From: Caprella mutica
Taxonomy: Eukaryota; Arthropoda; Malacostraca; Amphipoda; Caprellidae
Direction: 5' to 3'
Assembly (NCBI GenBank): GCA_947561585.1
Contig: CANNZV010001873.1
Span: 1 to 64,000, forward strand
Length of the DNA: 64,000 nucleotides
A program made the translations under genes and the position numbers. The notes below the pieces were generated by a model. That model was not told the DNA's origin. It ran no database searches and saw only the letters and a program-made list of their open reading frames with translations. Numbering within the stretch: position 1 is the stretch's first letter; the number at the start of each line of letters is the position of its first letter. Below, piece after piece: positions 47,907 through 61,409 of this stretch.

Positions 47907-49125
47907 CATTGCCACTTTAATATTTCTATCATTATCCACCATAATCGTTTATTACCCACCGTAATCCTTTATTACCCACCGTAATCCTTTATTGCCAACA
48001 AAAATCCTTCATTACCCACCATAAACCTTCATTGCCCACCATAATCCTTAATTGCCCACCATAATCTATCATTGCCCACCATAATCTATCATTGCACACC
48101 ATAATCTTTCATTATCCACCATAATCATTCATTATCCACCATAATCCTTCATTGCCCACCATAATCTTTCATTATCCACCATAATCCTTCATTGCCCACC
48201 ATAATCCTTCATTATCCACCATAATCCTTCATTATCCACCATAATCCTTTATTACCCACCGTAATTCTTTATTGCCAACAAAAATCCTTCATTACCCACC
48301 ATAAACCTTCATTGCCCACCATAATCCTTAATTGCCCGCCATAATCTTTCATTATCCACCATAATCATTCATTATCCACCATAATTATTCATTGCCCACC
48401 ATGATCTTTCATTATCCACCATAATCCTTCATTGCCCACCATAATCCTTCATTATCCACCATAATCCTTCATTATCCACCATAATCCTTCATTATCCACC
48501 ATAATCCTTTATTACCCTCCGTAATCCTTTATTGCCAACAAAAATCCTTCATTACCCACCATAAACCTTCATTGCCCACCATAATCCTTAATTGCCCGCC
48601 ATAATCTTTCATTATCCACCATAATCATTCATTATCCACCAAAATCCTTCATTGCCCACCATAATCTTTCATTATCCCCCATAATCCTTCATTGCCCACC
48701 ATAATCCTCCATTATCCACCATAATTCTTCATTATCCACCATAATCCTTCATTATCCACCATAATCCTTCATTGTCCACCATAATCCTTCATTGCCCACC
48801 ATAATCCTTCATTGCCCACCATAATCTTTCATTGCCCACCATAATCTTTCATTGCCCACTATAATCCTTTATTGCTCACCATAATCCTTCATTGCCCACC
48901 ATAATCTATCATTGCCCACCATAATCTATCATTGCCCACCATAATCTTTCATTGCCCACCATAATCTTTCAGTACCCACCATAATCTTTCAGTACCCACC
49001 ATAATCTTTCAGTGCCCACCATAATCCTGCACTGCCCACCATAATATTTCATTGCCCATCATAACCTTTCACTGCCCACCATAATCTTGCATAGCCCACC
49101 ATAATCTTTCATTGCTAACCATAAT
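47907..49125. repeat. 20-bp minisatellite (about 60 copies)
   Basis: Units of CATTGCCCACCATAATCTTT stay in strict 20-bp register from 47,940 onward. A multi-unit variant containing ATTGCCAACAAAAATCC recurs at 47,991, 48,271 and 48,531 (280 and 260 bp apart), so 13-14 unit blocks were duplicated. Confidence 0.97.
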
Positions 49126-49310
49126 CAATTAGAACTGTAAATGGTATAAACTTATAAAGCTTTGAGAGTAAAGTGGTGTATTGAAAGATGAAAAAAATTC
49201 ACACTAGTCATTCGAGCTCAAAAACTTCTAAAACATACGAATGTCAAGTTTCATTTCGACATGGTCGAACCAATGGCGTTTCAATCATGTGTCCGAAGGC
49301 CTGTACAAAA

Positions 49311-49526
49311 TAACATTCTGAATTATCGAACAGTTTCACATTTTCGGATAGGTTAAAAAAAATATACTTTAATTTTATCATTCAACTTTTAATGTAATTG
49401 GTAACCATGATATCAGTATATGTGTAGATTGGATACTAATTAAAATTACCAATCAAATAATTATTGAATATTTAATTTAAAGTGTGGTATAATATGCAGC
49501 TGTCCGATAACCTGGAATTTACCCTG
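49311..49526. mobile_element. S-family foldback MITE, complete copy
   Basis: About 216 bp with inverted arms AATTATCGAACAGTTTCACA and AGCTGTCCGATAACCTGG, outer ends of the TTTACCCT type, and a centre pairing GGTAACCATGATATC with GATTGGATACTAATT. It resembles the K-family centre, so the two families may share ancestry. Confidence 0.75.
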
Positions 49527-49654
49527 TGTTGAAATATCAAATTGATGAAGTAGTTTTGTAAGAATAAATAATTGCTGGAAAATATTTTATATATGTATTC
49601 TCCATTGACTATTTGTTATCTCAAACTATTTATCAACAATATCCCTTATTATCA

Positions 49655-52600
49655 ACAACGTCTGGTAGCGAAATCTCTGGTAGCGAATTGTCCGGTTGTG
49701 AAATGTCTGGTAGCGAAATGTCCAGTAACGAAACGTACTAGTAACGAAACGTCCGGTAGCGTAACGTCTGGTAACGAAACGTCCGGTAGCGTAACGTCTG
49801 GTAGCGTAACGTCTGGTAGCGTAACGTCAGGTAGCGTAACGTCTGGTAGCGTAAGGTCTGCTAGCGTTACGTCCGGTAGCGAAACGTCCGCTAGCATAAA
49901 GTCTGGTAGCGTAACGTCCGGTAGCGTAACGTCTGGTAACGAAACGTCCGGTAGCGTAACGTCTGGTAGCGTAACGTCTGGTAGCGTAACGTTTGGTAGC
50001 GTAACGTCAGGTAGCGTAACGTTTGGTAGCGTAACGTCTGGTAGCGTAACGTCAGGTAGCGTAACGTTTGGTAGCGTAACGTCTGGTAGCGTAACGTCTG
50101 GTAGCGTAACGTCTGGTAGCGTAACGTCTGGTAGCGTAACGTCTGGTAGCGTAACATCTGGTAGCGTAACGTCTGGTAGCGTAACGTTTGGTAGCGTAAC
50201 ATTTGGTAGCGTAGCGTCTGGAAGCGTAAAGTCTGGTAGCGTAACGTCCGGTAGCGTAACGTCTGGTAGCGTAATGTCTGGTAGCGAAACGTCTGGTAGC
50301 GTAACGTCTGGTAGCGTAACGTCTGGTAGCGTAACGTCTGGTAGCGTAACATCTGGTAGCGTAACGTCTGGTAGCGTAACGTCTGGTAGCGTAACGTCTG
50401 GTAGCGTAACGTCTGATAGCATAACGTTTGGTAGCGTAACATTTGGTAGCGTAGCGTCTGGAAGCGTAAAGTCTGGTAGCGTAACGTCCGGTAGCGTAAC
50501 GTCTGGTAGCTTAACGTCCGGTAGCGTAACGGCTGGTAGCGTAACGTCTGCTAGCGTTACGTCTTGTAGCGTAACGTCCGGTAGCGTAATGTCTGGTAGC
50601 GTAACGTCTGGTAGCGTAACGTTTGGTAGCGTAACGTCAGGTAGCGTAACGTTTGGTAGCGTAACGTCTGGTAGCGTAACGTCCGGTAGCGTAACGTCTG
50701 GTAGCGTAACGTCCGGTAGCGTAACGTCTGGTAGCGTAACGTCTGGTAGCGTAATGTCTGGTAGCGTAACGTCCGGTAGCGTAACGTCCGGTAGCGTAAC
50801 GTCCGGTAGCGTAACGTCCGGTAGCGTAACGTCTGGTAGCGTAACTTCTAGTAGTGTAACGTCCGGTAGCCTAACGTCTTTTAGCGTAACGTCCGGTAGC
50901 GTAACGTCTGGTAGCGTAACGTCCGGTAGCGTAACGTCTGGTAGCGTAACGTCTGGTAGCGTAACGTCTGGTAGCGTAACGTCTGGTAGCGTAACGTCTG
51001 GTAGCGTAACGTCTGGTAGCGTAAGGTCTGGTAGCGTAACGTCCGGTAGCGTAACGTCTGGTAACGAAACGTCCGGTAGCGTAACGTCTGGTAGCGTAAC
51101 GTCTGGTAGCGTAACGTTTGGTAGCGTAACGTCAGGTAGCGTAACGTTCGGTAGCGTAACGTCTGGTAGCGTAACGTCCGGTAGCGTAACGTCTGATAGC
51201 ATAACGTTTGGTAGCGTAACGTCTGGAAGCGTAACGTCTGGTAGCGTAACGTCTGGTAGCGTAACGTCTGGTAGCGTAACGTCTGTTAGCGTAACATCTG
51301 GTAGCGTAACGTCTGGTAGCGTAACGTCTGGTAGCGTAACGTCTGGTAGCGTAACGTCTGATAGCATAACGTTTGGTAGCATAACGTTTGGTAGCGTAAC
51401 GTCTGGAAGCGTAACGTCTGGTAGTGTAACGTCCGGTAGCGTAACGTCTGGTAGCTTAACGTCTGGTAGCGTAACGTCCGGTAGCGTAACGTCTGCTAGC
51501 TTAACGTCCGGTAGCGTAACGGCTGGTAGCGTAACGTCTGCTAGCGTGACGTCTTGTAGCGTAACGTCCGGTAGCGTAATGTCTGGTAGCGTAACGTCTG
51601 GTAGCGTAACGTTTGGTAGCGTAACGTCAGGTAGCGTAACGTTTGGTAGCGTAACGTCTGGTAGCGTAACGTCTGGTAGCGTAACGTCTGGTAGCGTAAC
51701 GTCCGGTAGCGTAACGTCTGGTAGCGTAACGTCTGGTAGCGTAATGTCTGGTAGCGTAACGTCCGGTAGCGTAACGTCCGGTAGCGTAACGTCCGGTAGC
51801 GTAACGTCCGATAGCGTAACGTCTGGTAGCGTAACTTCTAGTAGTGTAACGTCCGGTAGCCTAACGTCTTTTAGCGTAACGTCCGGTAGCGTAACGTCTG
51901 GTAGCGTAACGTCCGGTAGCGTAACGTCTGGTAGCGTAACGTTTGGTAACGTAAGGTCTGCTAGCGTTACGTCCGGTAGCGAAACGTCCGGTAGCATAAA
52001 GTCTGGTAGCGTAACGTCCGGTAGCGTAACGTCTGGTAACGAAACGTCCGGTAGCGTAACGTCTGGTAGCGTAACGTCTGGTAGCGTAACGTCTGGTAGC
52101 GTAACGTCTGGTAGCGTAAGGTCTGCTAGCAATACGTCCGGTAGCGAAACGTCCGGTAGCGTAACGTCTGGTAGCGTAACGTCTGGTAGCGTAACGTCTG
52201 GTAACGTAAGGTCTGCTAGCGTTACGTTCGGTAGCGAAACGTCCGGTAGCATAAAGTCTGGTAGCGTAACGTCCGGTAGCGTAACGTCTGAAAACGAAAC
52301 GTCCGGTAGCGTAACGTCTGGTAGCGTAACGTCTGGTAGCGTAACGTCTGGTAGCGTAACGTCTGGTAGCGTAATGTCTGGTAGCGTAACGTCTGATAGC
52401 ATAACGTTTGGTAGCGTAACGTTTGGTAGCGTAACGTCTGGTAGCGTAACGTCTGGTAGCGTCACGTCTGGTAGCGTAACGTCTGGTAGCGTAACCTCTG
52501 GTAGCGTAACATCTGGTAGCGTAACGTCTGGTAGCGTAACGTCTGGTAGCGTAACGTCTGGTAGCGTAGCGTCTGGTAGCGTATCGTCTGATAGCATAAC

Positions 52601-54345
52601 GTTTGGTAGCGTAACGTTTGGTAGCGTAACGTCTGGTAGCGTAACGTCCGGTAGCGTGACGTCTGGTAGCTTTACGTCCGGTAGCGTAACGGCTGGTAGC
52701 GTAACGTCTGCTAGCGTGACGTCTTGTAGCGTAACGTCCGGTAGCGTAATGTCTGGTAGCGTAACGTCTGGTAGCGTAACGTTTGTTAGCGTAACGTCAG
52801 GTAGCGTAACGTTTGGTAGCGTAACGTCTGGTAGCGTAACGTCCGGTAGCGTAACTTCTGGTAGCGTAACGTCCGGTAGCGTAACGTCTGGTAGCATAAC
52901 GTCTGGTAGCGTAATGTCTGGTAGCGTAACGTCCGGTAGCGTAACGTCCGGTAGCGTAACGTCCGGTAGCGTAACGTACGGTAGCGTAACGTCCGGTAGC
53001 GTAACGTCTGGTAGCGTAACTTCTAGTAGTGTAACGTCCGGTAGCCTAACGTCTTTTAGCGTAACGTCTGGTAGCGTAACGTCTGGTAGCGTAACGTCCG
53101 GTAGCGTAACGTCTGGTAGCGTAACGTCTTGTAGCGTAACGTCTGGTAGCGTAACGTCTGGTAGCGTAACGTCTGGTAGCGTAACGTCTGGTAGCGTAGC
53201 GTCTGGTAGCGTAACGTCTGATAGCATAACGTTTGGTAGCGTAACGTTTGGTAGCGTAACGTCTGGAAGCGTAACGTCCGGTAGCGTAACGTCCGGTAGC
53301 GTAACGTCCTGTAGCGTAACCTCTGTTAGCGTAACGTCTGGTAGCATAACGTCTGGTAGCTTAACGTCCGGTAGCGTAACGGCTGGTAGCGTAACGTCTG
53401 CTAGCGTGACGTCTTGTAGCGTAACGTCCGGTAGCGTAATGTCTGGTAGCGTAACGTCTAGTAGCGTAACGTCTGGTAGCGTAACGTCTGGTAGCGTAAC
53501 GTTTGGTAGCGTAACGTCTGGTAGCGTAACGTCTGGTAGCGTTACGTCCGGTAGCGTAACGTCTGGTAGCGTAACGTCCGGTAGCGTAACGTCTGGTAGC
53601 GTAACGTCCGGTAGCGTAACGTTTTGTAGCGTAACGTCCGGTAGCGTAACGTCTGGTAGCGTAACGTCCGGTAGCGTAACGTCTGGTAGCGTAACGTCTG
53701 GTAGCGTAACGTCTGGTAACGTAACGTCTGGTAGCGTAACGTCCGGTAGCGTAACGTCTGGTAATGTAACGTCTGGTAGCGTAATGTCCTGTAGTGTAAC
53801 GTCTGGTAGCATAACGTCCGGAAGCGTAACGTCTAGTAGCGTAACGTTTGGTAGCGTAACGTCCGGTATCGTAACGTCTGGTAGCGTAACGTCTGGTAGC
53901 GTAACGTCTGGTAGCGTAACGTCTGGTAACGTAGCGTTTGGTAGCGTAACGTCTGGTAGCGTAACGTCTGGTAGCGTAACGTTTGGTAGCGTAACGTCTG
54001 GTAGCGTAACGTCCGGTAGCGTAACGTCTGGTAGCGTAACGTTCCGTTGCGAAACGTCCGGTAGCGTAAGGTCTGCTAGCGTTACGTCCGGTAGCGAAAC
54101 GTCCGGTAGCATAAAGTCTGGTAGCATAACGTCCGGTAGCGTAACGTCTTGTAACGTAACGTCTGGTAGCGAAACGTATGCTAGCGTAACGTCTGGTAGC
54201 GTAACGTCTGGTAGCGTAACGTCCGGTAGCGTAACGTCTTGTAACGTAACGTCTGGTAGCGAAACATCTGCTAGTGTAACGTCTGGTAGCGTAACGTCTG
54301 GTAGCGTAACGTCTGGTAGCGTAACGTCCGGTAGCGTAACGTTGA
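49655..54345. repeat. 15-bp minisatellite (about 310 copies), open on both strands
   Basis: Units of GGTAGCGTAACGTCT stay in strict register for about 4.6 kb. A plus frame of 1,599 codons (49,572-54,371) reads as a GSVTS pentapeptide repeat; the minus strand reads LPDVT for 1,491 codons. Neither shows a signal peptide, flanking domain or splice context. None of the main codons (GGT, AGC, GTA, ACG, TCT, TCC) is one substitution from a stop, so openness is expected without selection. Higher-order copying is clear: the variant with CTTCTAGTAGTG then GTCTTTTAGCG recurs at 50,841, 51,831 and 53,016 (66 and 79 units apart). Best read as satellite; a mucin-like gene is not excluded. Confidence 0.93.
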
Positions 54346-56051
54346 ATAGTTACGAGAGAAAGCTTTTATAGAATTATATATTATGCTACTGCGAGATGTT
54401 TACATTAAACTACCTTTTTAATTAGGCTGTATAAGGTTTTAGGTAGATATATTCAACACCAGTATATTCCAACCTGGTCAATTTCATTTCTGTGAACATT
54501 ATTTATAATAGGTACCAACCTAGGTAAGTTGAATTGTAATTCCATACGATGATAATTGTATTGCTACCTAGGTATGTATGTACGTACATACAGGTAAGTA
54601 TTAAGAAAAAATATTATCTAGGTAGGTTCCATCAACATAACTTGAATCACCTTATTATTGCAAAATCGATTAAAATTCCATCCTGTTAAGCTTCCTGGCT
54701 AATTTTTCATTATGTTGGGAAACTAAATTCATACCAATATTGTAAGATTCGAAATACGTTTTCAATAACGGAATTCAATAACGAAATCATCTAATATAAC
54801 AATTATTATACCGTCTAGATTTTTTTTAAATATCGCATATGATTATTTATTATAAATACTAATTTAATAAATATTTTTATCAAAATATTTAATTTAATTT
54901 CAAATATATATTCAGAAATATATTCCCAATATATATTCAGAAATATATTCCAAATATATGTCCAGAAATATATTCCAAATATATATTCAGAAAAATATTT
55001 CCTGTGCCTTTTTTTTTAATATTTTAGGTGCATAGAATATATTCGAATATATAAATTTATAATATATGACACATTACAATGTACAGAAAAGTACCGGTAA
55101 AATAGGCAATATCACCGGCGATGTCGAAGTACAGTGCCAATTCGACCAACTTCTTCCAGAATTGTGGTAAAAATCTCGGCAATGTAGTAATCTATACATA
55201 TATATCATATGATATTTCTTCGTGTTCGTTCATTAGTTCCTTCGTTTGTACATGTGTTACGCACGAATAATCCGTATCTTCTATTTAGTAATTACAAAAG
55301 AATTATTCGTCACAAAAATCAGTCTGTACGTCACATGATATAGATACAAGAAGCTGTATCAGTCGATCTGTCTGTCAGTAAAGAATGTCCCATCACAAAA
55401 GTCGGGTCTGTCCGTCACAAAATGTGTTGAACAGTCATTCTATCAACAGCGCCTCATAAAGTTGGTGTAAAGAAAAGTAATGTCACCACGAAGATATTTT
55501 ATCATATTTATAGGTGATAATCTATATCCATATCTTCTATTAATTAAGGGATAGGTATAACTGAAAGTTACCGGTATCTCAATTACGCAAACACCACGGA
55601 TAAATGTAGAAAATTTACAAGTTTTTCTGTCGCATTTTCTTGGTAAAATTTCAAATCAAATTTTGACAAAAACAATAATTCCACTCCAATAATATATTTT
55701 ATTTTTCCAAAGTTATGGATCGACAAGCAAAATTATCCTCTGCCCAGATGAAGATTAGAACAATTTATTGATATCTGTTATTTTTAATTTCGATCTATTC
55801 GAATTAAACCAACATTTTGTTTCAGCCATTATATACAAATTTATGGAAAATTCAATTAGAGTTAAAAATAATATGCTACACAATTGATCATGAATCTGTG
55901 TAATAAAACCGTAGAACCGCTAGTTCAAATTATATGCAGAATACTGAATTTCTAATTTGTTTTCAAATTAAATGTAAACCAAATTTAATTTTATTGGTAT
56001 TTATGATATTTGCTGTTTTGTGTTATCAGTTTATCACTGAAAAATATCTTT
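54346..56051. other. AT-rich stretch, nothing assigned
   Basis: No gene is seen. 54,895-55,005 has four degenerate copies of a 25-26 bp unit around ATATATTCAGAAATATATTC. CCTAGGTA words are common near 54,500-54,630. Confidence 0.45.
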
Positions 56052-57177
56052 GATAACATTGCACTATCGGGCCAATTAACGTTGGTCAACTGTGGCAAAG
56101 TAAAGGCCCAATCGGGAATTGGCACGCCAGTGCTATTACGCACGTTGGGCTAATGTATGGTAAACGACATGCATTGGGCCAACGGCTGCCGAACAGCACT
56201 GGCCAAATGAAGGGAAGGAAACATTGGTTAGTCAATCCAGTAATTTTTTGATGTACCAGTATATTTATTATACGGGTCTACCGGTTCTAATTTGGCAGGT
56301 ATCGCCAGCAAATCAGAAATGGTTAGGTATAAACGATCTCTCCCTGATAACATTGCACTATCGGGCCAACGTCGGTAAACGTTGGCAAATTAAAGGCACG
56401 ATCGGGCATTGGCACGCCAGTGCTATTCCACACTGGGTCAATGCAATGAAAAGGACATTGGGCCAACGTTTGCCAAACAACTCTGGCCCAATGAAGGGAA
56501 ACATTGGTTAACCGATTCAGTGACTTTTTGATGTACCAGTATATTTATCATACTGGACTACCAGTTCTACTTGACATTTGTCGCCAGAATATCAGAGAGG
56601 TAAGGTGCAAACGATCTCTCCCAACTTTAATCACACCAAATTGGCAAATAACCAATTTAATATCCTCAATTAAGTATATTTTTAAATTTGTAGCTGTTTC
56701 TGGAATTTTAATATAAATATGCCTGTAATCCCTTCAATTATTAATTTATTACTTCATTTATTTCCTTCATAAAAATGAGCTTGGCCGCTAGTTAATTAAT
56801 ATATTTAGTATGAAAAGTTATTTTTCCGCGTGAAATAATTATTCACATTGAAAATTATACTTCATATTCAATTTTAAATAAAAAAATATTATTACTTGGT
56901 TAAAATAGCGTAGATAAAATAATATATATTTCAGTTTCAATTAGCAACTTTTCTATTTTCCCCTCCTGATTTTGATATGTAAAATGTATTTGTAGGGCAG
57001 TTACTACATTGTTAGAAGTAACTGTTATACTGTTCTGGGCCGGTGGACATCCTTGAGAAGGGCCAACTTCGGGCTTTTGCTGGCCCAATACACCGAAACC
57101 GGCATGACAGCGTTGGACCAGTGTTTCGTTCTGAATTGGGCCAACGTTGGCCCAACATATTGTAATGTTTAATGGGT
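56052..57177. mobile_element. element with GGGCCAACGTTGG motifs, internally duplicated
   Basis: 56,052 and 56,346 start two diverged direct copies of a 294-bp unit (GATAACATTGCACTATCGGG, GGCACGCCAGTGCTATT, GATGTACCAGTATATTTAT). The right end, 57,130-57,177, reads TTGGGCCAACGTTGGCCCAA and then a TTGTAATGTTTAATGGGTA tail, roughly inverted relative to the left end. I infer a non-autonomous DNA element; no transposase or target site is evident. Confidence 0.55.
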
Positions 57178-57791
57178 ATATATATATTGGTTTATGTCTA
57201 TCAAAATAAATTTAATGTGCAGAAAAAATTGGTATGAAGGTACTTAAGTAATGTATTTTGATAGTCATTAACAATCATGTTTATAATAAATAATGATTAT
57301 TGAAAATTATTGATCACCCAGGTCAAATTTATATAGCGCACATATTAGGTAATTTCGCACAAGTAACCTCAATCCGCATTTCAGGTATTTTTGCATTAAT
57401 AACATATTTGTTTTGTTGTCTGTTTGTTTGGCAGTTTGTGCCTTGAAGGCTTGAACGTTTTGGTTTTTGATTGTTCCAATCAGTCAGGATGTTAACCTGG
57501 AACCTGGCTGAGCTCAAACGAATGGTAAAATCTCCAAGTAACATTCTTAGAATGACTAGATTACCAAAGTTTAGCAATGGCATTGGCAGGCAAGAAAGAA
57601 AATTCACTGGCAATCAAAATTGACTTAGGTAGTATTAGTAAGAAGCCTACTACCTAGAAGGTAATGAACTGCCATCAAGAGTAAAGTTGGGATATGTTTC
57701 TTTTGTTGTTAAAAAATTTAACTCTCCTTCTTTGAGATGCTACCAGTCCCAACGCATTGGACATCTATCTGGGGGATCCAGTATCCACGCA
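57178..57791. other. AT-rich stretch, nothing assigned
   Basis: No trusted frame, repeat unit or element ends between the preceding element and the foldback nest. Confidence 0.45.
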
Positions 57792-58116
57792 CCCAGTCTG
57801 TATTTGGTGCATGGAACTCCACCGACATGCCTTATATAGGAATAATTCCACCGAAAAAGTCACCATATTTTTGCCAATTCCACCGCCATGAGCAGGAAAA
57901 TTAAGTTGTGCCACCGCCACTGTATGTTAAATTACAAAATTCCACCGACTAGTTAGGAAGAAATCTTTCAGGACAATTCAAACTAGTAATAAAAGTTCAA
58001 ATCAGTGTAATTATTACTTATTACAGTTTAAATCGTAGTATTTTATTTAATTATCAAAATAGAGTAGCTACCTATTACTACCAAGCTAACTAAGCTGTCT
58101 AAGTATACTGTATAGC

Positions 58117-60925
58117 CAGGTACCTAATATCATTTGCCAGTTTGCCACCAAATTCTAAAATTCTTTTTCTTCTTATCTTAAGAATCAGTAGAAAATCAGA
58201 CAGACTGGTACCATAATATTGCAAGCTTGTTTTTGTTTACCTTAATATTTTTCTGATAACATCTTCTACAGTTTTCATCATAGTATTTTATTTATTTAAT
58301 GCAAGATAGTACCTAGGTATACAGAATGATAATATCAATTATCATACCTAGTTTGCTACCACATTTCCAGTAACCATTAGGTACCGTAAAACTATTCTTT
58401 TTCTCTTTTGAATCAAAAGAAAACCAGACCATTGAAGTCTCACAGAAACCCTGAAAAGCATCTTTGGTTAAAGAATAAAAACAAAAGAAATAGGCTACCT
58501 AATAATAATTATGATATTGCTAGTTTCTTTCTTAGGAATGTATAAGACCGAAGATGTGAAACTGATTGATAATTCATAAGTTAGCTACCCTAGTACCTAC
58601 GTACATTCTTTCAGTTTAATATATTTACTCAAAATACCTAATTGAATGAACAGTAATGTTTAAACTAGTGCTTTATAATTTATCAAATTCAAATCTAAAT
58701 TTTCCGATCGTATTATTTCTTAAATATTAGGCTAATTGTAAATACTTAAAAACATGTACAAGTCCAGACAGTTGTCCCATACATGTCTAGAACCGAAAAT
58801 CTTAAATTAAAACAATTACTAGCTGTACTTATAATAGAAAGGTATTTTGTGTTAATTAGGTATACTGTATATTTTGATTTACCATTATTCTTAATACTCT
58901 GCTTATATTCATTGAATAGCTATAACTTTTTCTATATTTAACCAGTTCAATACATGTTCAAGTGTTAAGAATATCACGTCATCCTGACAGCCATTTTGTT
59001 TATTAACTTATGTACGTGAACTTCTGATTTAAATATTTTAATCATACGTTTTTAAAACTTTATAAATTCTTACTTACCTAATAATGATTATGTAATTTCT
59101 ATTTAAATTGTTATCCATGATACTAAATAAAGAGTTAAAATAAGTAGGTAAATAGGTTTTTATTTCTGTGATCGAAAATGTGGAACCGTCTGATAACTTG
59201 AAACTTACCCTAGGTAGACTGGTACCCAATACTCTAGTTTATTAACTTATGTACGTGATGGTACGTGAACTTCTGATTTAAATAGTTTAATCATACGTTT
59301 TATAACTTTATAATTTCCTACTTACCTAATAATGATTATGTAATTTCTATTTAAATTGTTATCCATGATACTAAATAAAGAGTTAAAATAAGTAGGTAAA
59401 TAGGTTTATATTTCTGTGATCGAAAATGTGGAACCGTACAATAATTCAAAGTACCTACTTCCAGTGATTTACACTATTACCTTGCCACGATTTAAATACG
59501 CTGTACATTAATAAACTTTATTTAATGTGCAGTGTAATTAAACCTTGGGAATAGCGTAAATCACTGGAAGTAGGTAGTTTGAATTATTGTACGCTTCCAC
59601 ATTTTCGATCATATGGATAGTACCAATCAAAATAATGAGTTAAAATAGGTAAGTAGGTATATATACCTATAGTTTATTTTTCTCTGATCGAAAATGTGGA
59701 AGCGTACAATAATTCAAACTACCTACTTCCAGTGATTTACGCTATTCCCAAGGTTTAATTACACTGTACATTAATAAAGTTTATTAATGTACAGCGTATT
59801 TAAATCGTGGGAAGGGAGTAGCGTAAATCACTGGAAGTAGGTACTTTGAATTATTGTACGGTTCCACATTTTCGATCACAGAAATATAAACCTATTTACC
59901 TACTTATTTTAACTCTTTATTTAGTATCATGGATAACAATTTAAATAGAAATTACATAATCATTATTAGGTAAGTAGGAAATTATAGTTATAAAACGTAT
60001 GATTAAACTATTTAAAACAGAAGTTCATGTACCATCACGTACATAAGTTAATAAACTAGAGTATTGGGTACCAGTCTACCTAGGGTAAGTTTCAAGTTCC
60101 TAGGGTAAGTTTCAAGTTATCAGACGTTTCCATATTTCCGACCACACAAATATTGTATAATTTACTAACTACTTTAACTGGTTATTTAATTATAGTAAGC
60201 CTATATTAAAATAACCATTTGAATTGTTAGTTAAATTCATTAACTTTTTCTTATATCTGAGGTAAGTTCTAAGTTATCGTACGATAACACATTTTCGGCC
60301 CTTGAATAGAAATCTTATACATGGGGGAACTTGGTAACTTACGAATTAGCGGTCAATTTCACATCTTCGGTCATATGTAAATGTAGATATGAGAAAACAC
60401 GATAGGTAAAATAACTATTTTTTTAAAATAGGTAGTGTTACCTATTGCGATATTAAACATGTAGTTAGATATAATAATTATTTATCAGACAAGTAACGAA
60501 CTGGGCAATTGGGGTCACTGGGTGGGGGGTATGTGTTAGCATGCAATGATGGAATCGTAACATTTTATGTTACTTAAAACATGAATAATCTTCAAGCTTG
60601 TTTGGTATTTACAATAATCTTTTATTCTGATATTGTGCAGCCATCTAATTAAGAGGTACTACAGTTTCCATCGTATTATTTTATTTATTTAATGTAAGAT
60701 AGTACCTAGGTAACTGATATCATTTGGCATCAAATTTTTTTTTAAGAAAACTGTAGAAACTCTTATCAGAAAAATATTAAGGAAAACAAAAAACAAGCTT
60801 GCAAAATTATTCATGTTTTAGTTAGCTCGAAATATTATGGTACCTGTCTGTCTGATTTTCTACTGATTCTTAAGATAAGAAGAAAAAGAATTTAAAATTT
60901 GTGGCAAATTATACCTATAGGTATA
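58117..60925. mobile_element. 2.8-kb foldback element inside the X-family copy
   Basis: The left arm (CTTTTTCTTCTTATCTTAAG, GTAAAC... near 58,165-58,275) and the right arm (CTTAAGATAAGAAGAAAAAG near 60,870) pair over about 140 bp, including AATATTTTTCTGATAA against TTATCAGAAAAATATT. The word ATAGTATTTTATTTATTTAA near 58,282 also recurs in direct orientation near 60,675. The interior holds a near-perfect palindrome. No frame. Confidence 0.6.
59198..60100. repeat. near-perfect palindrome of about 900 bp with nested palindromes
   Basis: The left arm from ACTTGAAACTTACCCTAGG matches the reverse complement of the right arm ending CCTAGGGTAAGTTTCAAGT, base for base apart from a handful of differences over about 450 bp. 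The centre is near 59,655 (GGTATATATACC), with almost no spacer. Each arm contains its own palindrome (about 59,435-59,600 and 59,700-59,866, bounded by GTACAATAATTCAAA). The outer right end has a 20-bp tandem duplication, and the first 180 bp of the left arm also recur directly at 59,005-59,190. Confidence 0.9.
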
Positions 60926-61409
60926 ATATATATATAGGTAGTATCTAGTAGGTACTATATTACAGAAAGTATCTTATACTGCTCACTCTAATCTAAAAGG
61001 CCACCATTGTCTTGATATAGGCCACCATAATATTAGATGTGGGTACTACCTATGTATTTATCAAAAGTTTAGTAATTTTACGGGGAGTACAATGTTGAGG
61101 GGAGGGTGGGGTGGATTACTTTGAGTTTTAGTATAAGTACATATGTATAGTTGTTCACACAGTTTCGACTCTCAGACAAACAGTAATGCTCTGGCATCCA
61201 TTGAGGGAGGATGTATGATGTTATCATGTTGCCACCACCGCCATACTAGATACGATTGTTCTCAGATTTCCCACCGACAAAAGGTCTTAGCAGTTATCTT
61301 GAAACAAATATTCCACCGACTTTGTTGGAATATTAGGCCCATCAACCTCAAAATTCCACCGACAAGTCGGTGGAATTTACCACTAAATACAGACTGGGTA
61401 TCCACCAAG

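Larger units (their letters stand above)
47609..49147. other. region bounded by a 25-bp inverted repeat, holding two minisatellites
   Basis: ATACCATTTACAGTTCTAG at 47,609 and its inverse ending at 49,147 pair over 25 bp with one mismatch. Between them lie the 21-bp and 20-bp arrays. This could be a non-autonomous transposon filled with tandem repeats, but there is no clear target duplication. Confidence 0.4.
57792..61398. mobile_element. X-family element, split by a 3-kb foldback insertion
   Basis: Inverted ends CCCAGTCTGTATTTGGTG and its near inverse (ACTAAATACAGACTGGG) bound 3.6 kb, with TATCCAC close to both borders. The outer 200 bp on each side share irregularly repeated TTCCACCGAC words. 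The short relative at 61,661-61,904 has the same ends and similar words in only 244 bp, so this copy is best read as the same kind of element interrupted by a large insertion (58,117-60,925). Confidence 0.65.
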
